Source: Artocarpus heterophyllus
Taxonomy: Eukaryota; Streptophyta; Magnoliopsida; Rosales; Moraceae
Direction of reading: 5' to 3'
Length of the DNA: 64,000 bases
NCBI GenBank assembly: GCA_025403435.1
Contig: CM046338.1
Span: 17,545,316 to 17,609,315 of the forward strand
Shown: one piece after another, positions 23,546-35,100 of the stretch
Layout: the number at the start of each line of letters is the position of its first letter
How positions within the stretch are numbered: the stretch's first letter is position 1
Position numbers and translations under genes: made by a program
Notes under the pieces: generated by a model
Seen by the model: the letters and a program-made list of their open reading frames with translations, nothing else
What the model was told of the DNA's origin: nothing
Databases searched by the model: none

Positions 23546-23851
23546 CACTATAAAAAATTAAACTTTAGTCATAATAATTTTTAACAAAACTTTTAATCAC
23601 AACAAAATGTGGTGACTAATGTGCATTTAGTCACAAACTTTTGTTTAATTTTTGTTGCGACTAAAATTTTAGCTACATGATTTTTAGTCATGGAACATTT
23701 CGTGACTAAAAACATTGCGGTTAAAAGTTTTAATCACAACAAAAATTGAACAAAGTTTAAGACTAAATGCCTATTAGTCACAACATTTTGTTATGATTAA
23801 AAGTTTTGCTAGAAACTGTTGTGATCAAAAGTCTAATTTTTTTTTGTAGCG
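23546..23851. mobile_element. Fold-back MITE with CACTA-like ends
   Basis: 306 bp that is nearly one continuous inverted repeat. The left arm begins CACTATAAAAAATTAAACTT and the right arm, reverse-complemented, begins CGCTACAAAAAAAAATTAGA. The arms meet near 23698 at TTTTTAGTCATGG...CGTGACTAAAAA. TTT on both sides could be the 3-bp duplication typical of CACTA elements. The transcript would be a long hairpin. Confidence 0.8.
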
Positions 23852-24416
23852 TTTAAAATTTTTAATTCTAGTATTAATACAACAAATGCAAAAAATTCAA
23901 GGTAAAATCCATATAAAACAATTTATTTTTTAGAGAAAAAATTAATTTTTAATCCTCTTGCCCAAGGCAATTACGTTGATTCCACTGCTTTCTGGGTCTT
24001 TATTTAGCCTAAATACATTGATTTTTCCACAATTTGGAAATATTTCAAACTTTGCTGCAAGAGATCAGAGACTAGGAAGTCTTGCTCAAAATTTGTCGTT
24101 TACAAAGGATATTTTGATGAAAATAAAATATGCCTAAAAGACCCTTCTCACCCAAGGGAGAGGAAGAGAGAAAAGAAAATTATACAGAATTACGACCTTG
24201 CCACTGTGCTTTAAGCCGCTGTGAGCTACAAAATGACCAAATTACCATCCGTCGTCACGGGTGGGCTTTGGTCGCATTATCTTCCTCCAAAATTGGACCA
24301 ACGTGGGCACAGAAATTATACTATTGACAAGTAGTTGAGTGTGAAATGGCAAAAGGTCAGATAGAGGAGGGACATTTTTGACATTTTGTCCTGGTGAACC
24401 AATTCAAAGATCATTA

Positions 24417-24523
24417 CGTCTTACCGAGATTATAAATTAAGATTAATATTTGTTTGATTAGTTAAATTTACGTCTGACCGGGGTTATTAATTAAGATTAA
24501 TATTTGTTTGATTAGTTAAATTA
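24417..24523. repeat. 54-bp tandem duplication
   Basis: CGTCTTACCGAGATTATAAA... followed at once by CGTCTGACCGGGGTTATTAA..., each ending in the same TTTGTTTGATTAGTTAAATT. Confidence 0.85.
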
Positions 24524-24804
24524 ATCATTGGAGAGACAGCAGGCAGGCCTGCAAATATTGTTTATCAAATTATAGATGACGTTACTTGTTGTTTTCTAAT
24601 GGGAAATTTTTTAAAAAGATATATCTGAAGTAGTCCCCATTTTTCAAATTACAAGACTTGGTTTGATAATATAATCTTGGAATATAGAAATGTGTCTTAG
24701 TTAATTAATTAGTGAGACATATATAAAAAGGAAATTACAAAACCCTTATCTTAATTTTCAGGCGTAACAATCAATACATAGGTTATATACGTATTACATA
24801 TGAC

Positions 24805-24990
24805 CAAAGTGTTTGACAAATTCAGTTTTAACTTATCAGTTCTAACTCAAATAGTATAAAGCTCTCACATGTTATAGTGTAAATCAAAAGTATGTTACAA
24901 TGTAAAACTCTCACGTACTACAATATTTTCAATGAAATTACTCTAATTTATTTTGTGATTTCTTGATAATTACACTATCATACTACTGAT
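24805..24990. mobile_element. Short MITE family, copy 3
   Basis: Begins AGTGTTTGACAAATTCAG. Core 'AAAGCTCTCACATGTTATAGT' and 'AAAACTCTCACGTACTACAAT'. The right end is poorly defined. Confidence 0.45.
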
Positions 24991-25988
24991 TAACCAACTA
25001 ACATATGAGCCAATCTTTCAATGCTTTCATGGGCGGAGCTATGTTATGCTATTCCCACACCAGTCCAATGGCCCCTTGTGCTCTTGCCTTCCATTTTTTT
25101 TTGGCTACTCTCCCCTGAAATTTTCTAAATTGCAATATTAATTGAGAATATTACAAAAGCTTTTAGTAATGCCCCAAGTTTTGACAAGCATGCTCATATT
25201 TCAAAAAATGGCAATGTTAATAAACAAATTTTTTTAAAAAAAAAATTCATTAATACCCAAACTTTGACATTTTAAATACATTCACATTTCAAACTTAAAA
25301 CCCTAAAAAAATATAAAATCAACTATATTACTTTGTAAATTCTTGGAACTCTAAGTTTTAAAAAGTGAATTAAATTTTATTACAAGGTTAGTTTATTCAG
25401 AAGAAGACTAAAAGGGATAATATACATAAAACAAAATAAAAAAAAATAATTGTATTGTAAGTTTTAGCTTAAATTTCCGATATTACCTTGCTTCTCACCT
25501 CCAATAAATTCATAGATCTGTAACTGTAAGTGTAATGCCCCTAATAAAGAGTGCGTCATGGTTCTTTTGTTTTCTGTAAGTAAACTCTGCTTTCCACAAG
25601 GGAATGCCCAATCAACTTAGTTTTTCTTTTTAATGACTATTGACAATTTATGATTTTTTAGTTTAGTACTTATTAAAATATGATTTTTTTTCTATATACA
25701 TTCTCTTGAGACTTTACACTTTTTTATTTTTATTTGTATATATTAAATTTTTTTAATATATGTCCTTATTGATGTGGAAGTCGGGCTCATCTGCTACCCA
25801 TACCAAACCGGTGTGACCAAGTGAACTCAATTGCAACATATCGAACCTAGAGCAAATTTGCCACATATGCGCACACTAGAGCCTTATAGAAACTTTATTT
25901 TATAATCATTTTTTGACTTAGGCACCCTTGATTAATTACACACCAATTAGAAGAGGGAAAAAAAGCCCTACGCGCAACGGAAATATAG

Positions 25989-26153
25989 GAGGTGTTTGGC
26001 AGTGGTGGGAACCACTTAGTTTCCATCACAATCTCAATTATAAACAGTATAAAGCTCTCACATGCTACAGTAACAATAAAAAAAATATGCTACAGTGTAA
26101 AACTCTCAAATGCTACAGTAAAAATGGTTCCTACCACCTTTTCAAACGTCCTG
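25989..26153. mobile_element. Short MITE family, copy 4 (best preserved)
   Basis: Terminal inverted repeats GGAGGTGTTTGGCAGTGGTG...GGAACCA and ...TGGTTCCTACCACCTTTTCAAACGTCCT. The interior holds two direct copies of CTCTCACATGCTACAGTA-like sequence. Confidence 0.7.
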
Positions 26154-26463
26154 ATAATGGTTTTAAGGGACAATGATGTCAACAAAAAAATATTTTGAAT
26201 CAGAATGCAATTGCAAGTGGGACAATGCATTTTTATTTCTCAGGGACCCAGTCATGAGTCGGCATCTGACATGCATTTACATGCAGTTGCTTTGTCCGGC
26301 CTTACAATATAGTGAGAAATTGCACCAAATGTTATATTTTTAGATAACAGTAAATAATGTTAGATGTTTTGAAAACGTTAAAAAAAATAATAACAGATTT
26401 AACATTAATTAGTTTTTTACAACGTTAAAAAGACCAAATTATCCTCAAAACGAAAAACCAGAT

Positions 26464-27005
26464 TTGATTTCAAATCAGACAAGATATTTCTCTTTCTCCT
26501 CTCCTCTCTCGTTTCTCTTTCTCTCTCTAACTTTTCCGAGAGACCCACCACTCTTCAACATGGATCTCGAGCAGAGACGCCGTCGACCAGTCGATTACGA
26601 CGTTGCCAGAAGGTCGTCGTCAATCGCGATGGCACCAAAACTGACGACGACCAAAATCAGCTGGCGTTACTCCAACGGAATCAGCGCTAGAAAATCACGC
26701 GCGGCTCCGTCGCCCAAGGTCCATTAGAGTTCCAGTTACGTCACGAGATCTTCTTCTCCGTCGACGACATCGGAGATCTAGAGAGGGTGTCGCGAAGAGA
26801 TCGGGCAGAGTTCGATGGAGATTTGCACATCTACTGAGAGTCGACGGAGATTCAATGCCGTCCGATTCCTGCGCTTGCCATCGCCTTCCGAGCGTCGTGG
26901 TCGTCATCTGAGTTTGAGCCCGTGCTTGCCGTCACCATCCCAGTCCTAGCTCGCGCCACCCTCGTAGTCCGATAGCTTTAGTCGAAGTCCGTGAGGTCCA
27001 TGCTT
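26464..27005 (+). pseudogene. GC-rich pseudo-coding block within the Mutator-like element
   Basis: A CT-rich leader, then an 87-codon frame (26464-26727) rich in Arg and Ser, with GC content far above its surroundings up to about 27000. No domain is recognised. It may be a captured gene fragment, as in Pack-MULEs, or intrinsic to the element. Confidence 0.4.
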
Positions 27006-27299
27006 GAGATCTGAGGAAAAAATTTATTTAACGGTTACATCTTTTTAAAAAAAAAAAAAAATTAAGGATGCGTCTTCCATGCTTGAGATCTGATAAAAAA
27101 TTAATTTTGTTTTTTTATTTAGTTTTTTGTGAGTTTTGTAGATCTCTTTGTTTTGTGTTTTTTTTGTGTTTTTTTTTTTTTTTTTTTTTCTGATCAGTTT
27201 TTCTGGGAGATGTTTATGTGTTTTTGGTGGTAGCTAGCCGCTAGCGATTCTGCTGGTATGAGTATTTACATAACAATACAGTATTATTAAATTACTATT

Positions 27300-29000
27300 G
27301 TTTTTTTTAGTAGTTAACATCCGGTAAAGTTGATGGTAAAATATTGTATTTATATTATGATACAATATTATAAAGTTAATACTGTATTTTTCAGCCATTG
27401 ACGGTTTAACAAAATTATTGATGAAATCTTGTATTTACACAGTAATATAGTATTATAAAGTTAATTATTATATGTATTTGCATGGTAAATATAGCATTTC
27501 TTGGTAAATATTATACTTTATCGTCGTCGATGGTCTAGTGAAGTTTTCGGTAAATTTTTGTATCATACAGTAAATACGGTATTTTCTAGTAAATATTGTA
27601 TACTCGGTCGTAGGTAGTCAAACAAAGTCATCGGTGAATTTTTGTTTTTACACTGTAAATACGATATTTCTAGATAAATATTGTATTTTTTTGGTAAATG
27701 TTAGATTTTCCAACCGCCGGCGGTTCGTCAATATCGCTGGTGAATTTTTATATTTACACAGTAAATATTCATGGTAAATATTGTATTTTCCAGCTGCCTG
27801 CGGTTCGATGAAGTCGCTGGTGAAGTTTTGTATTTACATATTAAATATGGTATTTTTTAATAAATATTGTATTTCCTAACTGCCTTTAGTTCGACAAAGT
27901 CGCTGGTGAATTTTTGTATTTACACAGTAAAGACAGTATTTCTTAATAAAATTGTATTTATATGGCTAGCGACGGTCAAGCAAAGTCGCAAGTAAATTTT
28001 TGTATTTATATGGTAAATACATTATTTTTCAATAAATATCGTATTTTATGGCCTCTAGCGGTCTAGTGAAGTCATCGGTGAATTTTTGTATATACACGGT
28101 AAATATAGTAGTTCTCGACAAATATTGTATTTCTCGACTGCCGACAGTCGTCGATGAATTTTTGTATTTATACGGTAAATATGATATTTCTCAATAAATA
28201 TTATATTTCCCCACTGCCTTTAATCCGGTGAAGTCATTGGTAGTATTTACGAGGTAAGTACAATATTTCTTAGTAAAATTGTATTTACACGGCTAGCAAC
28301 GGTCAAGCGAAGTCGCCAGTAAATTTTTGTATTTATACAGTAAATACATTATTTCCTGATAAATATCGTATTTCTCAGTCTTTGGCTGTCTGGTGAAATC
28401 ATCGATGAATTTTTATATATACACTGTAAATATGATAGTTCCCGGTAAATATTGTATTTTTCGACCACCAGCAGTCATAGGTGAATTTTTATAATAAATA
28501 TGATAGTTCCCAGTAAATTTTTGTATTTACACAGTAAATACATTATTTCCTGATAAATATCGTATTTCTCAGTCTTTGGCAGTCTGGTGAAATCGTCAAT
28601 GAATTTTTATATATACACTGTAAATATGATAGTTCCCAGTAAATATTGTATTTCTCGACCACCAGCAGTCATAGGTGAATTTTTATATTTATATAGTAAA
28701 AATGATATTCTCAATAAATATTGTATTTTTCGACTGTCTTTAGTCTGGCAAAGTTGTTAGTGAATTTTTGTATTTACATGGTAAATACGTCACTTCTTGG
28801 TAAAATTGTATTTACACAGCCAGCGAGGTCAAGCGAAATCGCTAGTGAATTTTTGTATTTACATAGTAAATATTGAATTTCCCAATAAATATCGTATTTC
28901 CTGGTCTCCGACAGTCCAGTGAAGTTGCCGATGAATTTTTGCATATACACGATAAATATGGTAGTACCCGGTAAATATTGTATTTTTCGATAGCCGACAA
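27300..29000. repeat. Array of about 86-bp repeats with higher-order (about 4-unit) organisation
   Basis: About twenty degenerate units, each of the form GGTGAATTTTTGTATTTACA...GTAAATA..GTATTTCTC.GTAAATATTGTATTT, then a GC-richer tail (CTGCCGGCGGTCCGACGAAGTC-like). Unit subtypes recur in order: the 'CTAGCGACGGTCAAGC' tail appears near 27965, 28295 and 28825, the 'ATATACAC...ATAGTTCCCGG' type near 28080, 28415, 28605 and 28935, with one extra two-unit duplication near 28505-28680. Confidence 0.85.
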
Positions 29001-29403
29001 TGCCAACAAGAGAGAAAGATAAGAGATATAAAGGATAAAGAAATAGAGATAATTTGGGGTTTTTATTTAAAATTTTTTATAAAATATTAATCAATTTCTC
29101 ATAATATGTTATTTATGACAATGTTTTAAAACTATATGACATTATTTACTAAGATTTGGTCTAAATATACTATTTTGCCTTTTCTCCCTAATATAGTTGA
29201 AATATGACCTCTATTTATACACAAATATATAATAAATGTGTATATGTACATATTATTTGTGCAAATATTTACACACGTCAGAAGAAAAACAAGATTCTTT
29301 CTTTTATTTGAAAAATGAAGAACCTAAGTTTCGATCATATATAAATATATGCTCCAACGATTAATAACTTAGAGAGCAGTTAGTAGTCAAGCCAAAATAA
29401 ATT

Positions 29404-29513
29404 TTTTATATATATGCAGCAGTTTATTCCAAAAACTCATTTCTAATCATAATATGTCTGATTTATATATATGCAGCAGTTTATTCCAAAAACTCATTTC
29501 TAATCATGATATT
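29404..29513. repeat. 57-bp tandem duplication
   Basis: Two adjacent copies of TTTATATATATGCAGCAG followed by TTTATTCCAAAAACTCATTT; nearly identical. Confidence 0.9.
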
Positions 29514-31015
29514 AATATAGTTTAATGCCGAAAGTTATTTTACTTCTCAAACTACATACTTCGTTGTCGTTTCAATATCACCATTAATTTGATGAAGTAT
29601 TATCCCGTTTAGTACCAGTATCATTATCTTTTTCTTTTCTGTTTCCTATCAATTGGTCTGGACTTGGAAAAAATTATTTTTTTCCTCAAATTTTTGTGAT
29701 ATATGTGAAGGAGTTTTTATTAGTTACGTTTTTATGTAGATATCGATCAAATTATACAAATAAGTATACGTCTTAAATATTACAAATAATGATGATATGT
29801 TATATATTTTAATTTTTTACAACTGTATAATTTATATCACAAAGAAATTTATTGATAGGTAATATTAAGTTACACATATTATAAATATATGCATGGTTTT
29901 AGTACCCGATTTTGTTTAGGAAGCTTTTTAAAATCTGTTTTTAGTTTTCTGAATTCAAAAGCTTTCTAGAAGTGTTTGAATTATCTGTGAGAATTGTTTT
30001 GACTCTCTTCATAAATGCTTCCAATCAAAATTACAAAATAGAGCTTCTAAAAAAACACTTCTGAAACAAACTTTGAAACTTATATCTGATAAATGTTATT
30101 AATATATTACAAACTTAAATATACTTATTTGCGGCTTATTAAAAAATTTCAAAATTATTTTAACCATTTAAGTTTTTTTAAAAAATATAATTCTAAACAC
30201 TTATTAAAAGGCTATATATTTTTGCTTTTTTTTTTTTTTACAGATTAAAAATAGAAAAAAAAAAAAAAAAAAAGCTATACTAGAAGGGCCCATGATAAGA
30301 TTGAGGAGAAAAATACGTCATATGTTTTTATATATATCCAGAGGGGGAAAAAAAATCAGCCTCTAAGTCAAGAAACGCGTGCTCAATTAGAATTGTACAT
30401 AAAAGATTTCATAGTTCCGCAATAATTGAGGAAACGAAAAAAACGAGGAGAGATCTTTGATATTGATCAAATTAATCAACATTTATGGGACGACACATAC
30501 TTATTACCAAAAAGTCAAAATTAAGCAGTCACGCATACGTTGCTGTAATTATTATTAACATGAGATTTTACGAAATCATCATAATCAAGAAGAAAACTCC
30601 ATGCATTCTTGTTTTCAGGAAGAACAATTGAACGCTTTTTTTTTTTTTAATTAACTAATGCATACTTTGTGCTTACAAATAAATTATATAATATATTATA
30701 TGTGATTGAATATCATGTGTTATAAGTCAAACATTTGGCCCCAGCGAAACGAAATTGTTTATAATGTTTTCTTTTTTCTCAGCATAAAGAAAAGAAAGAG
30801 GAATTAAGAAAAAAATGCCCAAAGAAGTTTTTAGCACATTCCAATACATATATATGTATATAGAGGAAACCCCTCATGTGCTGCTAGTGTTTTGTGATAT
30901 GTTGAACGGCTTCTCATCCACAGCTATTGGATCAAAAAATTAAGGGTCAGGATTTCGTGGAGGGTAAGCTACTTTTTCTCTGATGACAATTGTAGGTTGT
31001 CTACTATTTATATTG

Positions 31016-31135
31016 AGTTTGAAAAGGTGGTGGGAGCCGTAGATTAGAATCATTTTATGCTGTAGCGATTTTTTTTATTGTTATTGTAATATACGATAAC
31101 TTTATACTGTTTATAACTAAACACCTGGTTAAATG
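31016..31135. mobile_element. Short MITE family, copy 5
   Basis: GAGTTTGAAAAGGTGGTGGG start, internal ATGCTGTAGCGATT, and AACTAAACACCTGG end. Same layout as copy 4 but degraded. Confidence 0.4.
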
Positions 31136-31424
31136 ATAAAAATCTCTAGAAATAGAGAACCAAACGACATTGTGTTTTAGGTGGTTGGCTTGAGACCGTT
31201 GAGTTAATTAAATTGGGGATTTAATTTGTGTTTTATCTTCTAAAAAGGTGGAGAATCTCCACAAAAAATTTCCCGTCTTCTCATCTTTTCGGTCACTAAT
31301 ATTCAGTCCAAGAAGAGACCCATATTTATTGATAATCTTCAGGGTCAGTTGGGGTTCCCCGTTTTTGTTCGTAAGAATATTGGACCTATATTTCACTCTT
31401 TGTAGCCGAAGTGAGTGTGTGTTG

Positions 31425-31428
<4 letters not shown>

Positions 31429-31472
<44 letters not shown>
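31429..31472. repeat. (TA)n microsatellite
   Basis: About 22 consecutive TA units. Confidence 0.95.
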
Positions 31473-31474
<2 letters not shown>

Positions 31475-32919
31475 CGCCACTTAAAATTTCATCCTACATC
31501 AGGTTCCTACTCAATTTATTAAAAATAAAAAATACCGAACAAAGATAAAGTGAGAATTTTTGAAAATATTTTTGTAAGTTTTTTTAGACAAAAATTTTAA
31601 AAACACTTTCGGCATAATTTTTTAAAAATTTTAAATTTTCAAAATAAAATCACATTCTTACCTATCTTGAAAACACTGCTGAATGAACCCAAATAACTAG
31701 GCCAAAAAGTCTTGCAAGTCATATAAAATTATGGAAAACAATAAACTGGTTTAGGCTTATGAAATAGAAGATCTACTCTTTCACTTAACATAAACAGATG
31801 CCTCATAAAACCATCCAATAGCAAAACTCAATGGAAAAAAGAAGCACTTAAAATGCATAAAGCTCTTATTTGATAACTTCACTTGAGGAAACATAATTTG
31901 ACAGAGTGATCTCTCTTCTATTATTAGTCATAAACAACACTTGTCTATTTTCGCAACTTGAATCACCTTCCACTAACGGTGGAAAATGATGGAAATATAA
32001 TTCTTAAACCGGATGGATGAGTATAAGAATATGTATATCCAAAAATACATGATGAAGTGAAAATAATTAAAGTGATGATTAATTTCCTTAAAGATTAAAA
32101 AAATAAAAAAAAACTTAAAAGTGGTGAAATCCTTATGTACTAATTCTGCATATATTTATTTATTATTTTTTTTAGTGATTACATAAATTGCTATTGAAGG
32201 CTTCCTACCGACTACATCAGATATTAATATAAAGTTGATGCCCACATAGCACGAACATAATTAACTATTCGGGCCAATACTGTAATAATTCTTCATTTAT
32301 TTTTATATCCTCAGCCAATAATATCAGAGTTCATTAATTGAATGTCTCGCCCACACAAATATTCATATTTTTAACGTGTTTTATAAAACATAGATAATAT
32401 TTTTGATTAATTGCAAAGTTCCCTTGAATTATCACCATTATAACATTTTGCCTTTCGATTTTTAAAAAACGTAATGCTTGTTCCCTTAATCTTCACTATA
32501 TTAAGATGTGATTGTTCACTTATCAGGTGGGCAATTACTATTTTGCCTATATATATATCTTTATTTTACATTTAATAAGACAAAAAATAAGAAATAAAAC
32601 TCTTTTATCTTCTTCCCCACCCACCCACTGTGCTCTGTTTGAAAAAATTGTGGTGTTTCGTGGCAGTGCTCTAGATCTTCATAAGCTCCTTTTACCCATT
32701 TGATTTTTCTTTTTTCGTTGAAATCTTTTAAAAATTTTAAGTTTAAGTACGCTTTTTTTTTATTCCCTTTTCGTAGAAAAAAGTAACACCAAAATTTTTC
32801 AAAAATGGGGGCAAAAAAAAAAAAAGAAGCCTGCTCAGTTACATAAAAAACAGAAAAATGGCCAAATTCAAAACATAATTAACACCATGAACATGGGAAA
32901 AGCATACAGAGAACTCCTT

Positions 32920-33095
32920 ATCGTTCCAACGCCACATGGCCCGCGTCGGCCGCTGCCCAAGCGGGCGACGCGAGATCTCCCTTCCCCTGTTACCCAATTC
33001 TCCCGGCACGAGACATCCGCTTCCCTGCCCTCAGGAGCTGCGAGACATGCTTCTTCCCACCCGGCGAGATCGGCAACGGCAACGCCATGGTAGCC
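32920..33095 (-). other. GC-rich island of unknown origin
   Basis: About 175 bp of markedly GC-rich sequence in a very AT-rich setting. On the minus strand an ATG near 33091 opens a short frame, MALPLPISPGGKKHVSQLLR..., which stops after about 32 codons. Overlapping frames on both strands are also open. It may be a captured first exon or a gene relic; no family is recognised. Confidence 0.3.
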
Positions 33096-34684
33096 TACAG
33101 CAAAGAATAGAAAGAATAGTTGCTGGGTTTTCTTTTTCCTTTTTTTTTTTTGGTTTTTTTTTTTAACATTTTTTTTGGTTTTCATTTAGGTATATTTCTT
33201 TTGGTTTTTTAGTATATGTCTTATGGTTTTCCCTACAATTAAAATTTTGAAATTAAGCAAAATTTCAAACTTAAATTACATTATAAAAAACATGATTACT
33301 AAAACACCCTTACATCAGGAACTAGGAGGAAAATGAACTTCACTTTCCCTGAAGAATTCCAAGGGAAGGAGCCTTTCTAACAACGCTTAATATTTTAACA
33401 GGAAGATACGTTACGTTTTAAAATCGGTATAACAAGGATCATAATTTGAAGGGAATTTTTACGTTATGTTTTAAAATTAGTAAAACAAAGGTCATAATTG
33501 GAAGGAAATTTTTGTAATATATTCTAATATTTTCTCTTTCTCTTAAACGTTTAAGTTATTACAAAGTCGATCAACATATATATAATTGTGAGCAGTTGAG
33601 ATGGATTGATATCGTAATAAATAATACATCTTTCTCCTTAAACCGGTAACAATCTGGTAGAATTAGCGAATAGACATACGATTTTATCTGGTTGAGAATA
33701 AGAAATTACTATGAAGATATATTATATTATAGGCTTTATAGCAATCTGGTCGGCGGCTGACGTTCCATTGGGAAAAAAAAATGAAGCTGAATAATTATCA
33801 TATGGTAAAAATCCTGTATATTTTACTAAGTTGTGTACAATAAATGATAAACAGATTATAATATATATGTGTGTATATATATACACACACACATGAATAT
33901 AGTAGTAGATAAGCAATATATGTATGTGTATGTATATTCAAAAGAATATTGGTAACATAAAAAAAAAAGGGAGTCTGCGTTTGTTGGCCTCACATTTTTT
34001 AACCCAAAATTATTTTGTGAAAGTGCGATTTACCATAACTACACCATGTGATTTTGTTATCGGTTGCAAAAATATGTCCATTTTTGTTTAAAAACAAAAT
34101 AATATGTTTTAACGAGCATGCACATGATGCACATATTAATAATTAACTAGTTGAAAAGTACACGCTCGTGCAAATGTATTAAGCATATTAACAAAAGAAT
34201 AAAAATAAAAAAATAAATAAAAAATAAAAAAAAGTTTTTTTGGAGAAAAATGTTTTGGACAGTTAAAAGAAAAAAACATGTTTCGAAAAAGAAGGAAAAA
34301 AAAGTTTCCATTGAAAAATTAAAAAAAAAGTTTCGTAAAAAGAAATGACGAAATGTTTGAAGTTTCGAATGTTCTGAGAGTACCACACGAAACTTATTCT
34401 CATTTTCTATATATGTTAAAAAAAATAGATAAATGTCTTATGTGTCTTCATGAAATGCTGATTTAACCCATGTGTTTTTGAAATAAGAAAAATGTACCTA
34501 TGTGTTTTATTATCATCACATCAAAAACAATATCCCATGTTGACAGAAAATATCAAATTTAAGAGGTTAATCACGTATTTAAGCTTTAACCTGCATCTAC
34601 ACTAGAAAAATGATAGAACTTGCAGCCAAACAAGCATAAAATTAAGGTATGTTTGACAAAAATAGTTTTAATTATTTTTTAATA
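33096..34684. other. AT-rich intergenic sequence
   Basis: No gene seen. Contains a 53-bp tandem duplication (33408-33513) and many A/T homopolymers. Confidence 0.5.
33408..33513. repeat. 53-bp tandem duplication
   Basis: ACGTTACGTTTTAAAATCGG... is followed by ACGTTATGTTTTAAAATTAG..., both ending GGAA(T/A)TTTT-like. Confidence 0.85.
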
Positions 34685-35100
34685 TGGTTCCAATATTTGT
34701 TATAATATTTTTTTTACAAAAAAAAAATATTAAAATAGTGCCTTGTAATTTTTTAAAATATCATTTTGGTATCTAAGTTTGTGTTTTTTGATGAAAAATT
34801 TTCCTTTTACCCTTTTATTAATGAATCCCAAGTTAATTTTATAAAGCTAAAATAGAAAATCAAATAAAATATTAAACAAAATTTATTAAAGAAAAGCATA
34901 TATATTAATTTATTCATTTTTTGGTGTTGTTTGTATTTATTTTCATTTATAATTTTAACAAAATAATTTAAGGTTCATTAATAAAAGGATAAATTAAAAA
35001 TTTCACATCACAAAACACAAACTCAAGGTACCAAAATGATTTTTTTGAAAACTACAAGATACCGTTTTGATATTTTTTATATAACAAAGTACCAATGTAA
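34685..35100. mobile_element. Element with long terminal inverted repeats
   Basis: The left arm (...GTGCCTTGTAATTTTTTAAAATATCATTTTGGTATCTAAGTTTGTG...TTTATTAATGAA) is mirrored by the right arm (...TTCATTAATAAAAGGA...CAAACTCAAGGTACCAAAATGAT...CAAGATACCGTTTTGATAT). The arms are about 150 bp, with no coding capacity between them. Probably a Mutator-type MITE. Confidence 0.65.

Larger units (their letters stand above)
23852..25988. other. AT-rich intergenic sequence with old repeats
   Basis: No gene recognised. Contains a 54-bp tandem duplication (24417-24523), a MITE-family copy (24805-24990) and a degraded repeat around 25020-25120 (GGGCGGAGCTATG...). A 65-codon frame at 24130-24327 has no recognisable domain. 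Confidence 0.45.
26324..29160. mobile_element. Mutator-like non-autonomous element (inferred)
   Basis: The ends are roughly inverted: ACCAAATG...AGTAAATAATGTTAGATGTTTTGAAAAC on the left, and the reverse complement of the right end gives ACCAAATCTTAGTAAATAATGTCATATAGTTTTAAAAC. Between them lie a pyrimidine-rich leader, a GC-rich pseudo-coding segment and a long repeat array. No transposase. An element at about 40630-41410 shares the GAAATTGCA-CAA start and the TTGGGGTTATTT motif near its 3' end. The boundaries are approximate. Confidence 0.5.
29161..32886. other. AT-rich intergenic sequence
   Basis: No gene is supportable. Contains a 57-bp tandem duplication (29404-29513), poly-A/poly-T tracts (about 30220-30275), a MITE-family copy (31016-31135) and a (TA)n microsatellite (31429-31472). 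Around 32395-32550 is a degraded repeat (TTGAATTATCACCATTATAA...). Confidence 0.45.
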
